A DNA stretch of 64,000 bases, from positions 24,955,501-25,019,500 of the forward strand of contig NC_069365.1 of NCBI RefSeq assembly GCF_021730395.1, in the 5' to 3' direction. The notes beneath the pieces were generated by a model. That model did no database searches. It was not told where the DNA came from and saw only the letters and a list, made by a program, of their open reading frames with translations. Below, piece after piece: positions 46,914 through 57,171 of this stretch (positions are counted from its first letter, which is position 1; each line of letters starts with the position of its first letter). This DNA is from Mercenaria mercenaria (taxonomy: Eukaryota; Mollusca; Bivalvia; Venerida; Veneridae). The position numbers and the translations under genes are program-made.

Positions 46914-48362
46914 CCATCTAAGTAGCATGTATTCGTTCAATAATCCCTCTTTTTAGCGAAGTATTGCTCCGCAACCATGCAATTTAAAGTTGTTAACTCC
47001 AGAGTCGCAAAAATGTCTCAAATTAGCCAAGATTATAGTTTAAAAATTCATGGTAATAAGCGACTTGTCGCAAAAAGAAAGAAAAAGAAAAAACTGAAAA
47101 TGCAGATATACAGTGACATTCATAGACATTGACTGACATACCTAAATATACTCAACAACATTCCTAACTCCATATTTGGTTTGCGTTTGTTATCTCTATC
47201 AAACATTAGATATGTCAAACTGATAATAATTACACCGAAATCAAGTCATGAAATTTCATAATTTTATTCGTTATAATACCTGAATACGCATACACAAATT
47301 GCATTGTTATGGTAAACTGAAGTCATCCTATACGTCTGCTGCATTTTTAAAAGTGATCTCTTTTTTAATCATTTTGGTATAAAGTCGTACAAAATGACCA
47401 TGCAAAGGTCAAAATACTTTGAATGTGTAACTCATCTAAAGGTACTTTTGAAAGGAGGAATGAAATGAACATGTGTGAACATTTGACAAATATCTGGTAT
47501 AACATTATTTCACTTCTTAAGCTATCTTGTAATAACGGAGACACATTCTAAATCAGAGTATATAAAGATATTCGCAATGGTGACTGAAAATGTATATACA
47601 AGATATAGCAATCCTTTTCACGTATATGGAAAGGCGTAAATGCTTGCTTTTCTTTGAAGTTTTGATAGAACAATAGCGTTATTGTTTGTTTTATGGTGTG
47701 ATGTTTGTGTTAAAATGAAATGAACTTGTGATAAAAAATGAACATAATGTATTTTTGTGATTTTACAAGGAAATGGTCGTTGATTCAGTAAAATTATATG
47801 ATGACTTAAAATAATTTTATTGGAATTTTTCTTCGACATTTAAAAATTAATTGTCTAAAAGATGTCGCATTAGACAACGCCTAAACATTTGTCAAAAACC
47901 CAAGTATTGCGTTAGAAGATTTGTATAGTGTGCGTCATATCGTTAACGCATTTTTCAATTAAATATCATCGCAAAGAAATCGCTTCAAACCAAAGGTGAA
48001 CACGTTTTATCAAGCACTCTTCAGACACAGAGGTGAGAGCTAAATAAGATTGCAACAGGAGCCTGTTTACTTTTTTATTTTTGCAAATGATTTTTAAAAT
48101 AACCTAACAAAACACACACACATATATATACTGGTTAACCATTTATTCTTCAGCAAATCTGATAAAAAAATGTTCCTGTGTTTCATCAACTTCCTCTCAT
48201 CAGAATTTCCAGCATGTAATTAGTCGTGCTTCAGTACTACATTTACACAGATCGGGAACATAATAAACATCAATAAACTGTGATTCTCATTCATGCACTA
48301 GCATTGCATAAACTGGCAGAACAAACAGGGCAAAATCTTCAATTTCTATTGTATCTTGACCA
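46914..48362. other. Spacer
   Basis: AT-rich, with no supported gene or named repeat. A short CA/TA microsatellite lies near 48112-48131. Confidence 0.4.
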
Positions 48363-48540
48363 ACGTTAGGGGTTTGCAACCAACAAGGATCAAGATCCGT
48401 GCACATACATACTGTTCGTTTGTCATTTTCAGCACTTGTATCCAACTGATATACGACTAATATGGATCCAGATCAGACTGCACGGACGGAAGCGCAGGCT
48501 GCTTTGGATCAATAATTGTCGCAAAGCCTCTACAGCGACG
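48363..48540. mobile_element. MITE related to 41294-41490
   Basis: GTTAGGGGTTTGCAACCAAC at the left, GTCGCAAAGCCTCTAC at the right, and GATCAGACTGCACGGACGGA inside. It lies about 1.7 kb upstream of the P450 pseudogene, roughly as the copies at 29 and 41 kb lie upstream of genes A and B. Confidence 0.6.
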
Positions 48541-49026
48541 CTCACGTAGACAGACATATTATGTTTCAAGTATCATTGAGAACACGCACTCGCCGGTACT
48601 TATGTCCTTATCAAATGGATACGCAAGTGCGGCTTTGAATGCACTGTTAGTTAAAACATATAAGTAATCTAATAGGCAAAGTGTTAAAAAGCGGTTGATA
48701 TAAAACGTTTATGTAAATTAAAAGAAACACAAATTAATCAGAATAAGCATCTAATGTCAAATCTGGTCATCAATCTCATTCTTGGGTATCAAAACAAGCA
48801 AAGTATTTAGCAAAAGCATGTGTCATAGGTATTGCCTGCAAATTACTGTAAATTTGGTTAAGCTTTTAGGTAAATATTACAGGTAATATTCTGTTAATCA
48901 AAAATACAGTGAGTTCACGTTTTAATGTTGATCTGTTTATATATTCAGCTAAAGATAAAGCTAAAGGTTCTGTTAAAGTATCGTAATAAGCTAAGTATTT
49001 TCTAACCTTTTTTATTATTTGGCTCT

Positions 49027-50511
49027 TTACATTTTCGATCTCATACGAATATTTACTCTGAAATCTAGTGGGCGGCGAGTCAACCCAAACACTCCCTTTA
49101 ACGACGGTAATTCACCATCATCTGGAGCTCGAAACTCTAGTTTCTGCACAAGTGTAGTTACATAAAGAAACAATTCCATGTGTGCAAGAGTTTCACCAAG
49201 GCATGACCTAGGCCCTAGTGAAAACGGGATTAGTTTCTCATTCCCAGTAATGGACGTCTCTGTCTCATTAAGGAATCGTTCAGGTTTGAATACATTGGGT
49301 TCTGGAAATATATCGGGATCAAAGTGTACGGAGGAAATGTTTGGTAAAATTGTAGCATGTCCCGGTATTTTATATCCTTTGAACATGGTATCATGTAAGA
49401 CTGCGTGTGGTACCGAAAGGGGTACAACGCTTCCAAATCGGAGAGCTTCTAAGATTGTCGCCTCGACGTATGGTAGATTCACTTTGTCTGACACGGAAGG
49501 CGTCTTGTCCTTGCTAATAACTTCATCTACTTTTCTTTGTAGCTTTGACTGGATATTAGGATATTTAACTAAAGCTAGTATGACCCATTTCAATGTTGTT
49601 GCTGTTGTTTCACTCCCAGCAGCCATTAAATCATTCAAAACAACCCATAGATTTTCTTTTTGGAAAATATCATTATTTTCCTTGGCTGCGATCCAAAAGT
49701 CAATAAAACAATCATTATCATCTGGTTTATATTTTGCATAGTTCACGTGGCATATTTCGTCATAATATTTGGCGAATTTTTCTATAGCCTTGTCCTTGAA
49801 TTCTTCGCGGAGAAGGTCACCTGGTAAATAGCGCAGAAACGGGAAGCAAGCGTTCAATACTTGTGTTATGGCGTGATCCTTAAATGCTTCATCAATTTTT
49901 TCAAGATACCATTTGAATTTTGCATTATCGTATCCTATGCGTCGTCCATGTAAAATGTTATATATAACATTTGCGAAAGTTAGAGTAACAATATGCGATA
50001 TATCTACGTCTTTGTTGTTAAAACTGATTAATTTCTCAGTAAAATAGGTCAGTTCTTCAGTTATTCGTCCCTCCAAAGTTTGTCCAGTTTTTCTAAAACA
50101 AAGATGATGAAAGGTATACAAGGTAAATTTTCTAAGTTCCTTCCAAGATGCACCATTTCCGAATATAATTGCATGAGGTTGTTTACCTCGCTGCTGAAGT
50201 TTTGGACGTTTAGAGAAAACCGTTCCGTGCTTGACCAAAGCTTCATGAATTACTTCGTATCCGTTGAGAAAAATTGTCAGTTCCGATCCTATATATACAC
50301 CATAGATATCACCATATTTTGACCGTAAATCAGCAAGTATATTTAGTGTATCTCTGCCAATCATAGATCCCAGATTTCCAACCACTGGCCATCGAATTGG
50401 TCCTGGTGGTACATCTTGCTCTCGTCTAGTAAAAATATAGTAAATTATCAACACAACAAAAGCAACTAAAACTGTTCTCCAGTTTTCAAATCCATAATTT
50501 AAAAGATCCAT
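49027..50511 (-). CDS. Cytochrome P450, CYP2 clan, gene C (494 aa, intronless)
   Basis: Third intact paralogue. Membrane anchor near the N-terminus, PPGP hinge, WKELR, AGSETT in the I helix, EALR, PERF (KPERFLN) and heme loop FSLGPRSCLG are all present. The C-terminus is three residues longer (RSKM end). I place the start at ATG 50511 (MDLLNYGFENW) because it aligns with genes A and B; in-frame ATGs also exist at 50523 and 50568, so a longer N-terminus cannot be excluded. Differences from A and B are spread evenly along the protein, unlike the A/B pair, and the flanks do not match the A/B duplication, so C split off earlier. Single exon. Expected ER monooxygenase; substrate unknown. Confidence 0.95.
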   Translation of the reverse strand: MDLLNYGFENWRTVLVAFVVLIIYYIFTRREQDVPPGPIRWPVVGNLGSMIGRDTLNILADLRSKYGDIYGVYIGSELTIFLNGYEVIHEALVKHGTVFSKRPKLQQRGKQPHAIIFGNGASWKELRKFTLYTFHHLCFRKTGQTLEGRITEELTYFTEKLISFNNKDVDISHIVTLTFANVIYNILHGRRIGYDNAKFKWYLEKIDEAFKDHAITQVLNACFPFLRYLPGDLLREEFKDKAIEKFAKYYDEICHVNYAKYKPDDNDCFIDFWIAAKENNDIFQKENLWVVLNDLMAAGSETTATTLKWVILALVKYPNIQSKLQRKVDEVISKDKTPSVSDKVNLPYVEATILEALRFGSVVPLSVPHAVLHDTMFKGYKIPGHATILPNISSVHFDPDIFPEPNVFKPERFLNETETSITGNEKLIPFSLGPRSCLGETLAHMELFLYVTTLVQKLEFRAPDDGELPSLKGVFGLTRRPLDFRVNIRMRSKM

Positions 50512-50744
50512 CTTGTGCACCATTGGCGTTTTGTGAATTACTCTATAAGCAGATCGTGTACTTTGCATATCAAAATTAGATATCAAAGTCGACAAGTATA
50601 ATTATCATGCTGATAACACATGTATGTAACAAGCTGTGATCTCGCTCTTTTAGGTTTTGCTTTCAATACGTTATCTGTTGATTTCTTGAGGTGTTGTAGC
50701 TTGTAAAGATTTATGAATTTCTGTTCTCTAAAATAATCAAAGGG

Positions 50745-50960
50745 TTTTATCTACCGAATGACCAACTTCCTGCTGAACTGATGTTTTCATTGAAGCCACA
50801 ATTTTTTAGATAGATTGGATGGTTTGTGTCACAAGACGAGCCAATTCGTTTGTCATTAATCCATAAAAAGTAGAAGCAGTGAAGCATTTCAAAACCAGTT
50901 GCTTGGCACATAGATCTGTAAACTTATGTGTCTGTTCGGAATATAATCAAATTATATAGG
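50745..50960 (-). mobile_element. LINE 3' UTR stub
   Basis: Matches the 3' end of the LINE at 36342-36545 (CTGCTGAACTGATGTTTTCA, CAAGACGAGCCAATTCGTTT, TCCATAAAAAG). No coding part remains, as expected of a strongly 5'-truncated insertion. It lies about 235 bp upstream of the start of P450 gene C and may affect its promoter region. Confidence 0.6.
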
Positions 50961-52917
50961 ATGTAGCGAGTCTTTTCAGCATATCAAAGGTTCGAATATA
51001 TAAGTAATCCTCAAAAACATTTATAGTATTAAGGTTTTTAACAAAATACAGTTTAGATGCCACTTGAATAGAACCAAAAATATTTAACTATAACATGATA
51101 TTCCTTCAGCTTAGTATGTGAAACACTTTCAAATAATCTGACTACACAACGTTAAGGGGACGCATATTACTACTTTCACATTTGCAGAAATGAGGAAGCG
51201 TGGATTTTCAAGAAATTGATAGTAAGGAGATAAAAAGAACTTTACTTCCTAAATTGATAAGATACTTATGGACACCCGTAATATTCAGTATTTTGTGGAT
51301 AACGATTAATTACTATGACAGTAATAAAGAAACAGAGGTCTTCGTGAAAGTACAGCTAACATATATAAATTAACTTTTGTATAAAGAAAAACACCAGAGT
51401 AAAAATAATGTTGAGTTTTTCTTTCTAACGTACCAGAATTGGATTAGCATTGCAGGGGCATAACATGACGTTCTACGAAATGAATACCTAAGTACAGGTA
51501 TCTATGATGCTACACTGGTCTGGTTGGTTAAATACATAATGTCGATCACTTGAAATTGATGTTGAAAAAGTGGCTCATTTTAGTTTATTTACATGTTTTT
51601 TCATCTTCCCACGACTTCTCGTCGATTCACTGCAAAAAGTATTACTGCGCTGGAAGAACGGTAACTCTAATCATATAACGGAAGAAAACATAGGTGTCAG
51701 CACGTGTACATTTAAAAAAAAAATATCGGTGTTTATAATTTCATATCAAATAATGAATTATATTAAGAAAATGTGTCTTCAATATCTGAAAATTGTTAAT
51801 TTATTTGGACCATTTTCAAGAAATATTACTTACAGCGGACTATTTTCCGAATAGAGGGCAATTCCCTTTTTTAGATATGAGGCACCTCCTTTATAGTTTT
51901 TGACAATAATAACATACAAGAAATTAATTAATAAGTCATATATAAAATAACTGCTACTCAGAGCAGAGTACATGTAGTTGTTAATACAACATTCTACTTG
52001 TTTATTACATTATAAGATGAAGTTTTCCTTGAACTGCGTTATCAGTTAATAACGTTTAGATAGTATTATATTTACAACTTGTCTGACCCGGATTTTTTAT
52101 GTGAATGACAGTAGTGTCTTGCAACACGTGGAAACAGAGTAATGAAAAGTATGGTGGAGAATTCGAGGACACATTTTAATTGGCATAAAAGTGAGGATAA
52201 TTGTATTTCTGTCGAGTGTTGATCATTGACATTACTGCTGTGTAATACTAAGTTTTGTGAATGCAATTTGAAAGTTATTTTGCACGTATTCACATTGATT
52301 CGACCTCTCAACCAAATTTCATACCATATTTGAAAGATTTTTAAGAAAATACAATTTCAAAAGTTTGTTGAATGTGTTTCGATGTATAAAGTGCATTGTA
52401 TTTTGTGAATACCAAGTTGAAAAATAATAATGGAATCATTTCTAGGCAATTATTGCAAGCAACTCGACTTCTATAACCATAATCATTTAATGTTTTAGCG
52501 GTAATAAACTCTTTTAGTTTTTGAATGTGGCCTTAATGGACCACCATATAATTTGTAAACAATCTAACAACTAAATACTGTGTTTTAGCTTATGGTATGC
52601 AAAATGAAATAAAGATAATGAACTTATTTCACTTTTTTTCTTTAAATTAGTATGTATAGTGTATTGATAAATGTTTGGACAAGGTAAAGTGCTATTATTT
52701 TCACACAAAATAGTATTAATTTTTGAATGTTCACAATGAGTCGTATTAATTCAACAATAACATTCTTGTTTGAGTTTTGTCGTCTTTATTTTGTGACCAT
52801 TCCTTTGAGTACTAATAACTGTTGAAACAGTATCCACTTTATGTACAGAAACCTTGTACTTTTTTGCAGATAAATTGTATCATACCCCGCCCACTTTTTT
52901 ATTTCAAAGTCTGCGTC
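50961..52917. other. Spacer
   Basis: AT-rich, with no supported gene. The 94-codon plus-strand frame at 51570-51854 has no recognisable feature and includes an A-run; I do not call it. Confidence 0.4.
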
Positions 52918-53184
52918 CCCTTAATAGACATTTACGAATTAAGGCGAAGTGGACTGCGGACACCTAGGACGATCGATACTTTAAGGGGGACATCTGAACA
53001 TTTAAATTATATTATGTGCAGACGATAATTCATTTCCATAATAACGATAAAGTATATATCTTATTATCCCCTGACGAAGGTGAAGGGATAATGTTTTGGC
53101 GTTGTCCGTCCGGATGTTTGTCCGTCCGTGCATCTGTGCGTCCGTCCGTCCGAAATTGAAAATGCTTATGAGACAAAAAGCGTT

Positions 53185-53690
53185 TAGACCTCAAATAATT
53201 ATGAAGAGGCGCACGACCTTTGCTCATTCGTAGAATCATCCCCCTTGACTCAGTAAAAATAGAGTTTCCCCCTTGATTTGTTTGAAAAAGATGCTTGTAA
53301 TTAAAAAAAAGGGTTTCAGCTAGGATAACCAAACCTAACATGAATATATATAAATATTAATTAGCATATGGCTTTTGCTGACACATAATATTATCCTCCT
53401 TGACCCAGTAAATGATTCAAAAAGTATTTTAGCTAGAAACACCAAACCTCACATAATTATTAATTTACACATGACATTTGCTTACACATAGCATTATATC
53501 TCTTTACTTAGTAAAAGCAAAATTATTTTTCCTTGTTTTGGTAAAAAAAACAACAAAAAGTACTTCAGGTAGAATCACCAAACATCAAATAATTATTAAT
53601 TAGCACATGATCTTTGCTCACACGTAGAATTTCCCTCCCCACCCCTTCACGCAGTAAAAGCAAAGTGTTTCCCTTTATTTTGTAAAAATA
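53185..53690. repeat. Degenerate tandem repeat, ~115-140-bp unit, about four copies
   Basis: The block CCAAACCTCACATAATTATT recurs near 53193, 53327, 53445 and 53579, followed each time by a TTTGCTCACACGTAGAAT-like block and a CCTTGACTCAGTAAAA-like block. Copies differ by indels. Confidence 0.65.
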
Positions 53691-54014
53691 GTTTGTTTAT
53701 TTGACAGTATCTAAGTAACCTGTTCATGGATCTTCATGAAACTTTACACAAATACAAATACAAAACACAAAATTTCATTAATTTCAAAACATAAAATACA
53801 TGTTGTCGATAGCAGATCTTCATGAAACCTATAGATCACTACAGACCGGTTTTTTTTACTTGACTTGTAAAAATAATGGGAAACAACAAACCGTTGCACG
53901 GTCCTTTTGTACATAACATGTGTATATCTGTTAATAAAATATCTTTCAAAATATACCCCCTCATTCACAAAAACAATTTATTTAAGGGATATAAATTTAC
54001 TGACTTTGCTTGTT

Positions 54015-54632
54015 ATGCCACCATTTTGCGGTAAGGGTTATAGATTTGGTTTTGTCTGTCCGCCCGTTTGTCTGTCAGAGAACATTTTTATACATATAAC
54101 CCAAAATTTGTGATCCAACATCATTACACTTTATTGAAATGTTCTTCAACATTACAAGTCATGCGTCTGAGACAAAGCAGTCAGGTTTAGCTAGTGTGAA
54201 CGCTCAGTGCATCCTCCGTCCGTCGTCGTCCGGCGTAAACAGCTTCGCTTTGAAAACTCAAGAGATAACAATTATGGCACAATTGTATTGCGACTTGGTC
54301 AGAATCTTTGTCTTAACAAAATGACGGACGACATAGATAATAGGTTTGTAGAATGTTAAGTATATTTTCTATTATATATCATATACACTGTCCTACCACA
54401 ATAACTCACTTTCAGCACTTTGTACCCAGATATACTAACATTTTAATTGCGCATCTCTTCTAATGTTGAGTAACATTCCAACTCAATTTCATGACGTCGT
54501 TCAATACTTTTTGCGACTTTCTTTCAATACTTTTGTGATATGTGTATTTCAAATATTCTCTGACGGACAGACGGACGGGCGGACAGACGAAGCCAAATCT
54601 ACATCTCCCACTGCATAGTGGTGGCATAATAA
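54015..54632. mobile_element. Nested MITE with ~70-bp TIRs ending TTATGCCACCA
   Basis: Left TTATGCCACCATTTTGCGGT with TTGTCTGTCCGCCCGTTTGT, right GACGGGCGGACAGACGAAGC with ATAGTGGTGGCATAATAAG are inverted. It sits inside the composite element. The 61- and 68-codon frames within have no known domain. Confidence 0.7.
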
Positions 54633-55028
54633 GGCAGGCATATCACCATTTACACATTTTTCCTACCGCACACAATATAACAATGTTGAGACGGCCCCCG
54701 TGAAAAATCTATCGTTTTAGGTGTTTACACTCCATTTCGTCTAAATTCGCAAATGTCTAATAATTGGACACGAACTTTATTCATTATATATGATCAATAC
54801 AAATAAAAGTTTCTAATTTTCATTTAAGTTCTATTTGTTTTAACTGTATACTGTAAGGTATGGCGTAATTCAGAATACATTACCATTGATATCAGCTCAA
54901 CAGTGATTTTCTTCTTAAAAATGTAAAGTAAACAGAACTAGCAATATTTCTAATTATAATTAGTGGTTTATTTCTGGTTGCCACAAAGATATATTATTGA
55001 ATTTCTGAGATGTTACAGTTCGGTAGTA

Positions 55029-55164
55029 TTTATATATACGGCTTGTCGTAAGTCAAAGTAGAACGAAGTGCAATATGTCTACTACACCTTCAGAACAAAG
55101 TTTACAATTTCTAGATTCTCTTAGTGAATTTTCACGTATGGCAAATTCAGTTTCTGAAGAATAA
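55029..55164 (+). CDS. Possible 29-aa ORF behind a TATA-like box
   Basis: TTTATATATAC at about 55028-55038 is followed 37 bases later by an ATG at 55075 that opens MSTTPSEQSLQFLDSLSEFS and stops at 55162-55164. The peptide looks protein-like (polar, Ser-rich, amphipathic) but is short. It could be a true small ORF, a first exon, or the 5' scrap of an old element. Not recognised. Confidence 0.2.
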
Positions 55165-56028
55165 GCACATGTTCTTAACTGCTCCGGCGCGTGTCTGAAT
55201 GTTTGCTATCAGTTGGGTAGATAGAGAAGTTGGAAGCTAAATGACAATACCTGTTTGATTTTTAACTTACGTTACGGAAATCAGTTCTCATTGTCAGGAT
55301 ATAGCTGGTGAAGCTAGGAGCTGTCTTACCATTTGTGTATATTGTTAGTATTCACAGGGCCCCGTGCTCTTTCATCTCTAAAGTTTAAACAATAATTGTT
55401 GTTTGAAAAGAGATAAGACTAAATCGATTTTATTATTGCTTGGCATATAAAGATCTGGTGGGGCATGTATTACCACTGTTACCAAAGGTACAACCCTCTA
55501 CAGATTTCTGATAGTGTATATCTTACGGCAATGATTACTCCAAACATTTTCTGACAAATCAAGATTGAAACTTTTAGTTAAAGCAACCTGTTGACGGTGT
55601 AAATACTTTCCACGAAGATTGTATTAAATGTGCATTTGCATAGCTTGAATTTGTAGATTGGCACTATTTAGTAAAATATGATAAGCCTCCGGATATATTT
55701 TTATTTACGTTGAAATCGGTCAAATGTAGCATAAATTTGATTTTACAGATCTCTGAAACAAAAAAATATCGTCAACTCACGGCCGCTGTTGGAACAGCAA
55801 AAGTCGCGTCTCATGGGTAAAGTCCCGTAAAGTGAACGTTTTGTCACATTGCATTGAGATGAATAAACATATGGTGGCATAAAACTGCCACCACTTAATT
55901 ACCAGCTTTCATGAAACCTTTCACGAAAATAATTTAGGTTTTCACGTTAATAATGGAGGATTTCATGAAACAGTAAATTATCACAAAGGCCACTTGCATA
56001 TCTTAGCACGAAATTATGCTAGTTAGTA

Positions 56029-56655
56029 TGGTGGCATATTTCTGCATACGATAACCAGAAAAGATTCGCGAAAATATATCGAGTTTTCGCGAAAAACAGG
56101 ACAGATTTTGCGAAAAAAATAAAAACTTTTCAAGAAAATAAATACAGATATTAAGTGGAAAATTTCGCGATAGTGCCCACTTCTGCAGTTAAAATAAAAG
56201 ATCTTGAAAATTAATCTTTTCATGAAAAGTTGTTAAGATTTGTTACTTTTCTAAAAATAGAAACATTCTGAACGCTTTGAACAACGATAGTACACATCTC
56301 TTAGTCCGTTGCACATACAACCTATCCAAATGCCAGACTGACACCGAATGCAGTATGCTGTTTATAGCCATCTGAAAGATTTTACTGTTTTCGTTTAAAC
56401 TGTTTTTTTTTTGCGAAAACATTTTATTTTCACGAAAACTTTACCGTTTTTCATGAAAGTTTGGCCCATTTTCGCGAAACTTATCTGGTTTTCTTATGCA
56501 GAAGTGGACACTTACGCAAATATTTTCACTTAATATTTGCAGTTCTTTTCGTGAAAAGCTTTTAATGTTTTCGCGAAAACTTTTCCGTTTTTCGTGAAAA
56601 CTCGATACATTTTCGCAAAACTTATCTGGTTATCGTATGCAGAAATATGCCACCA
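56029..56655. mobile_element. Nested element, sister family of the surrounding one
   Basis: Ends TGGTGGCATATTTCTGCATA on both sides, inverted, continuing CGATAACCAGA, flanked by TA. It shares the first ten bases with the outer element but differs after that. Its interior has the same TTCGCGAA-like palindromes plus a unique middle (about 56240-56390). Confidence 0.8.
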
Positions 56656-56689
56656 TAAGTTAGTGCTTTGAACTGACACCACATAAAGA

Positions 56690-56895
56690 AAATTTTCATG
56701 AAAAGTTTCATGAAAGCAGATCATTTTTAACGAAAGCAGATAATTTTTCATGAAACCAGATAATTTTTCACGAAACCACAAAACAGTTCAAGAAAAGTTT
56801 TCATGAAAAGTTTCGCGAAACAAGATAATTTTAATTTTCACGAAACCAGATAATTTTTCATGAAACCAGATAATTTTCACGAAACCAGATATTAC
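56690..56895 (+). repeat. ~20-22-bp tandem repeats with CATGAAA/CACGAAA core
   Basis: TTTTTCATGAAACCAGATAA and TTTTCACGAAACCAGAT alternate about eight times on this side of the outer element. They account for the 83-codon minus-strand frame across 56530-56781, which is therefore not a gene. Confidence 0.8.
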
Positions 56896-57171
56896 CCCAA
56901 GACAGAAGAAGCGTTCCGAATATGTTTCATTTTTATTCTTAGTTAACTACTTTCATGAAAAGTTAATTGGTATCATGAAAACTCTAACTGTTATGCTGTG
57001 GCAGTTTGAAGCAGTAACGAGCAAAATTTCATGTTAAGATATTTATCTTGCATTCATGAAATGTTTATCTGTTTTCGTGATTTGTTTTTTACTTTTCGTG
57101 AAAATCTAAATTATTTTCGTGAAAGTTTTCATAAAACCTGATAATTAAGTGGTGGCAGTTTTATGCCACCA

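Larger units (their letters stand above)
52918..54764. mobile_element. Composite DNA element with ~100-bp inverted ends
   Basis: Left end TTAATAGACATTTACGAATT with GGACTGCGGACACCTAGGAC and the inverted right end (GTTTTAGGTGTTTACACTCC, TCGCAAATGTCTAATAATT) pair up over about 100 bases. The interior contains a GTCCGTCCGTCC-rich stretch (53100-53150), a degenerate tandem array and a smaller element. Its right half resembles pieces found 3' of P450 genes A and B. No transposase frame seen. Confidence 0.6.
55872..57171. mobile_element. Foldback DNA element with TGGTGGCATA ends and TA target site
   Basis: Both ends carry TGGTGGCATAAAACTGCCAC in inverted orientation and are flanked by TA, as in Tc1/mariner-type insertions. 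The end itself contains an inverted GGTGGCA/TGCCACC pair. Most of the interior is built from short palindromes of the form TTTTCRYGAAAA (TTTCATGAAA, TTTCGCGAAA, TTTCACGAAA and its inverse TTTCGTGAAA) spaced about 15-25 bases apart. No coding frame looks genuine. A second element is nested at 56029-56655. Confidence 0.8.

Noticed and set aside
49178-49741. 187-codon plus-strand frame opposite P450 gene C
   Set aside because: It is the antisense shadow of a strongly conserved P450 coding region; similar shadows lie opposite genes A and B.
56530-56781. 83-codon minus-strand frame rich in FHE/FREK repeats
   Set aside because: It is a translation of the TTCRYGAA tandem palindromes, not a protein gene.
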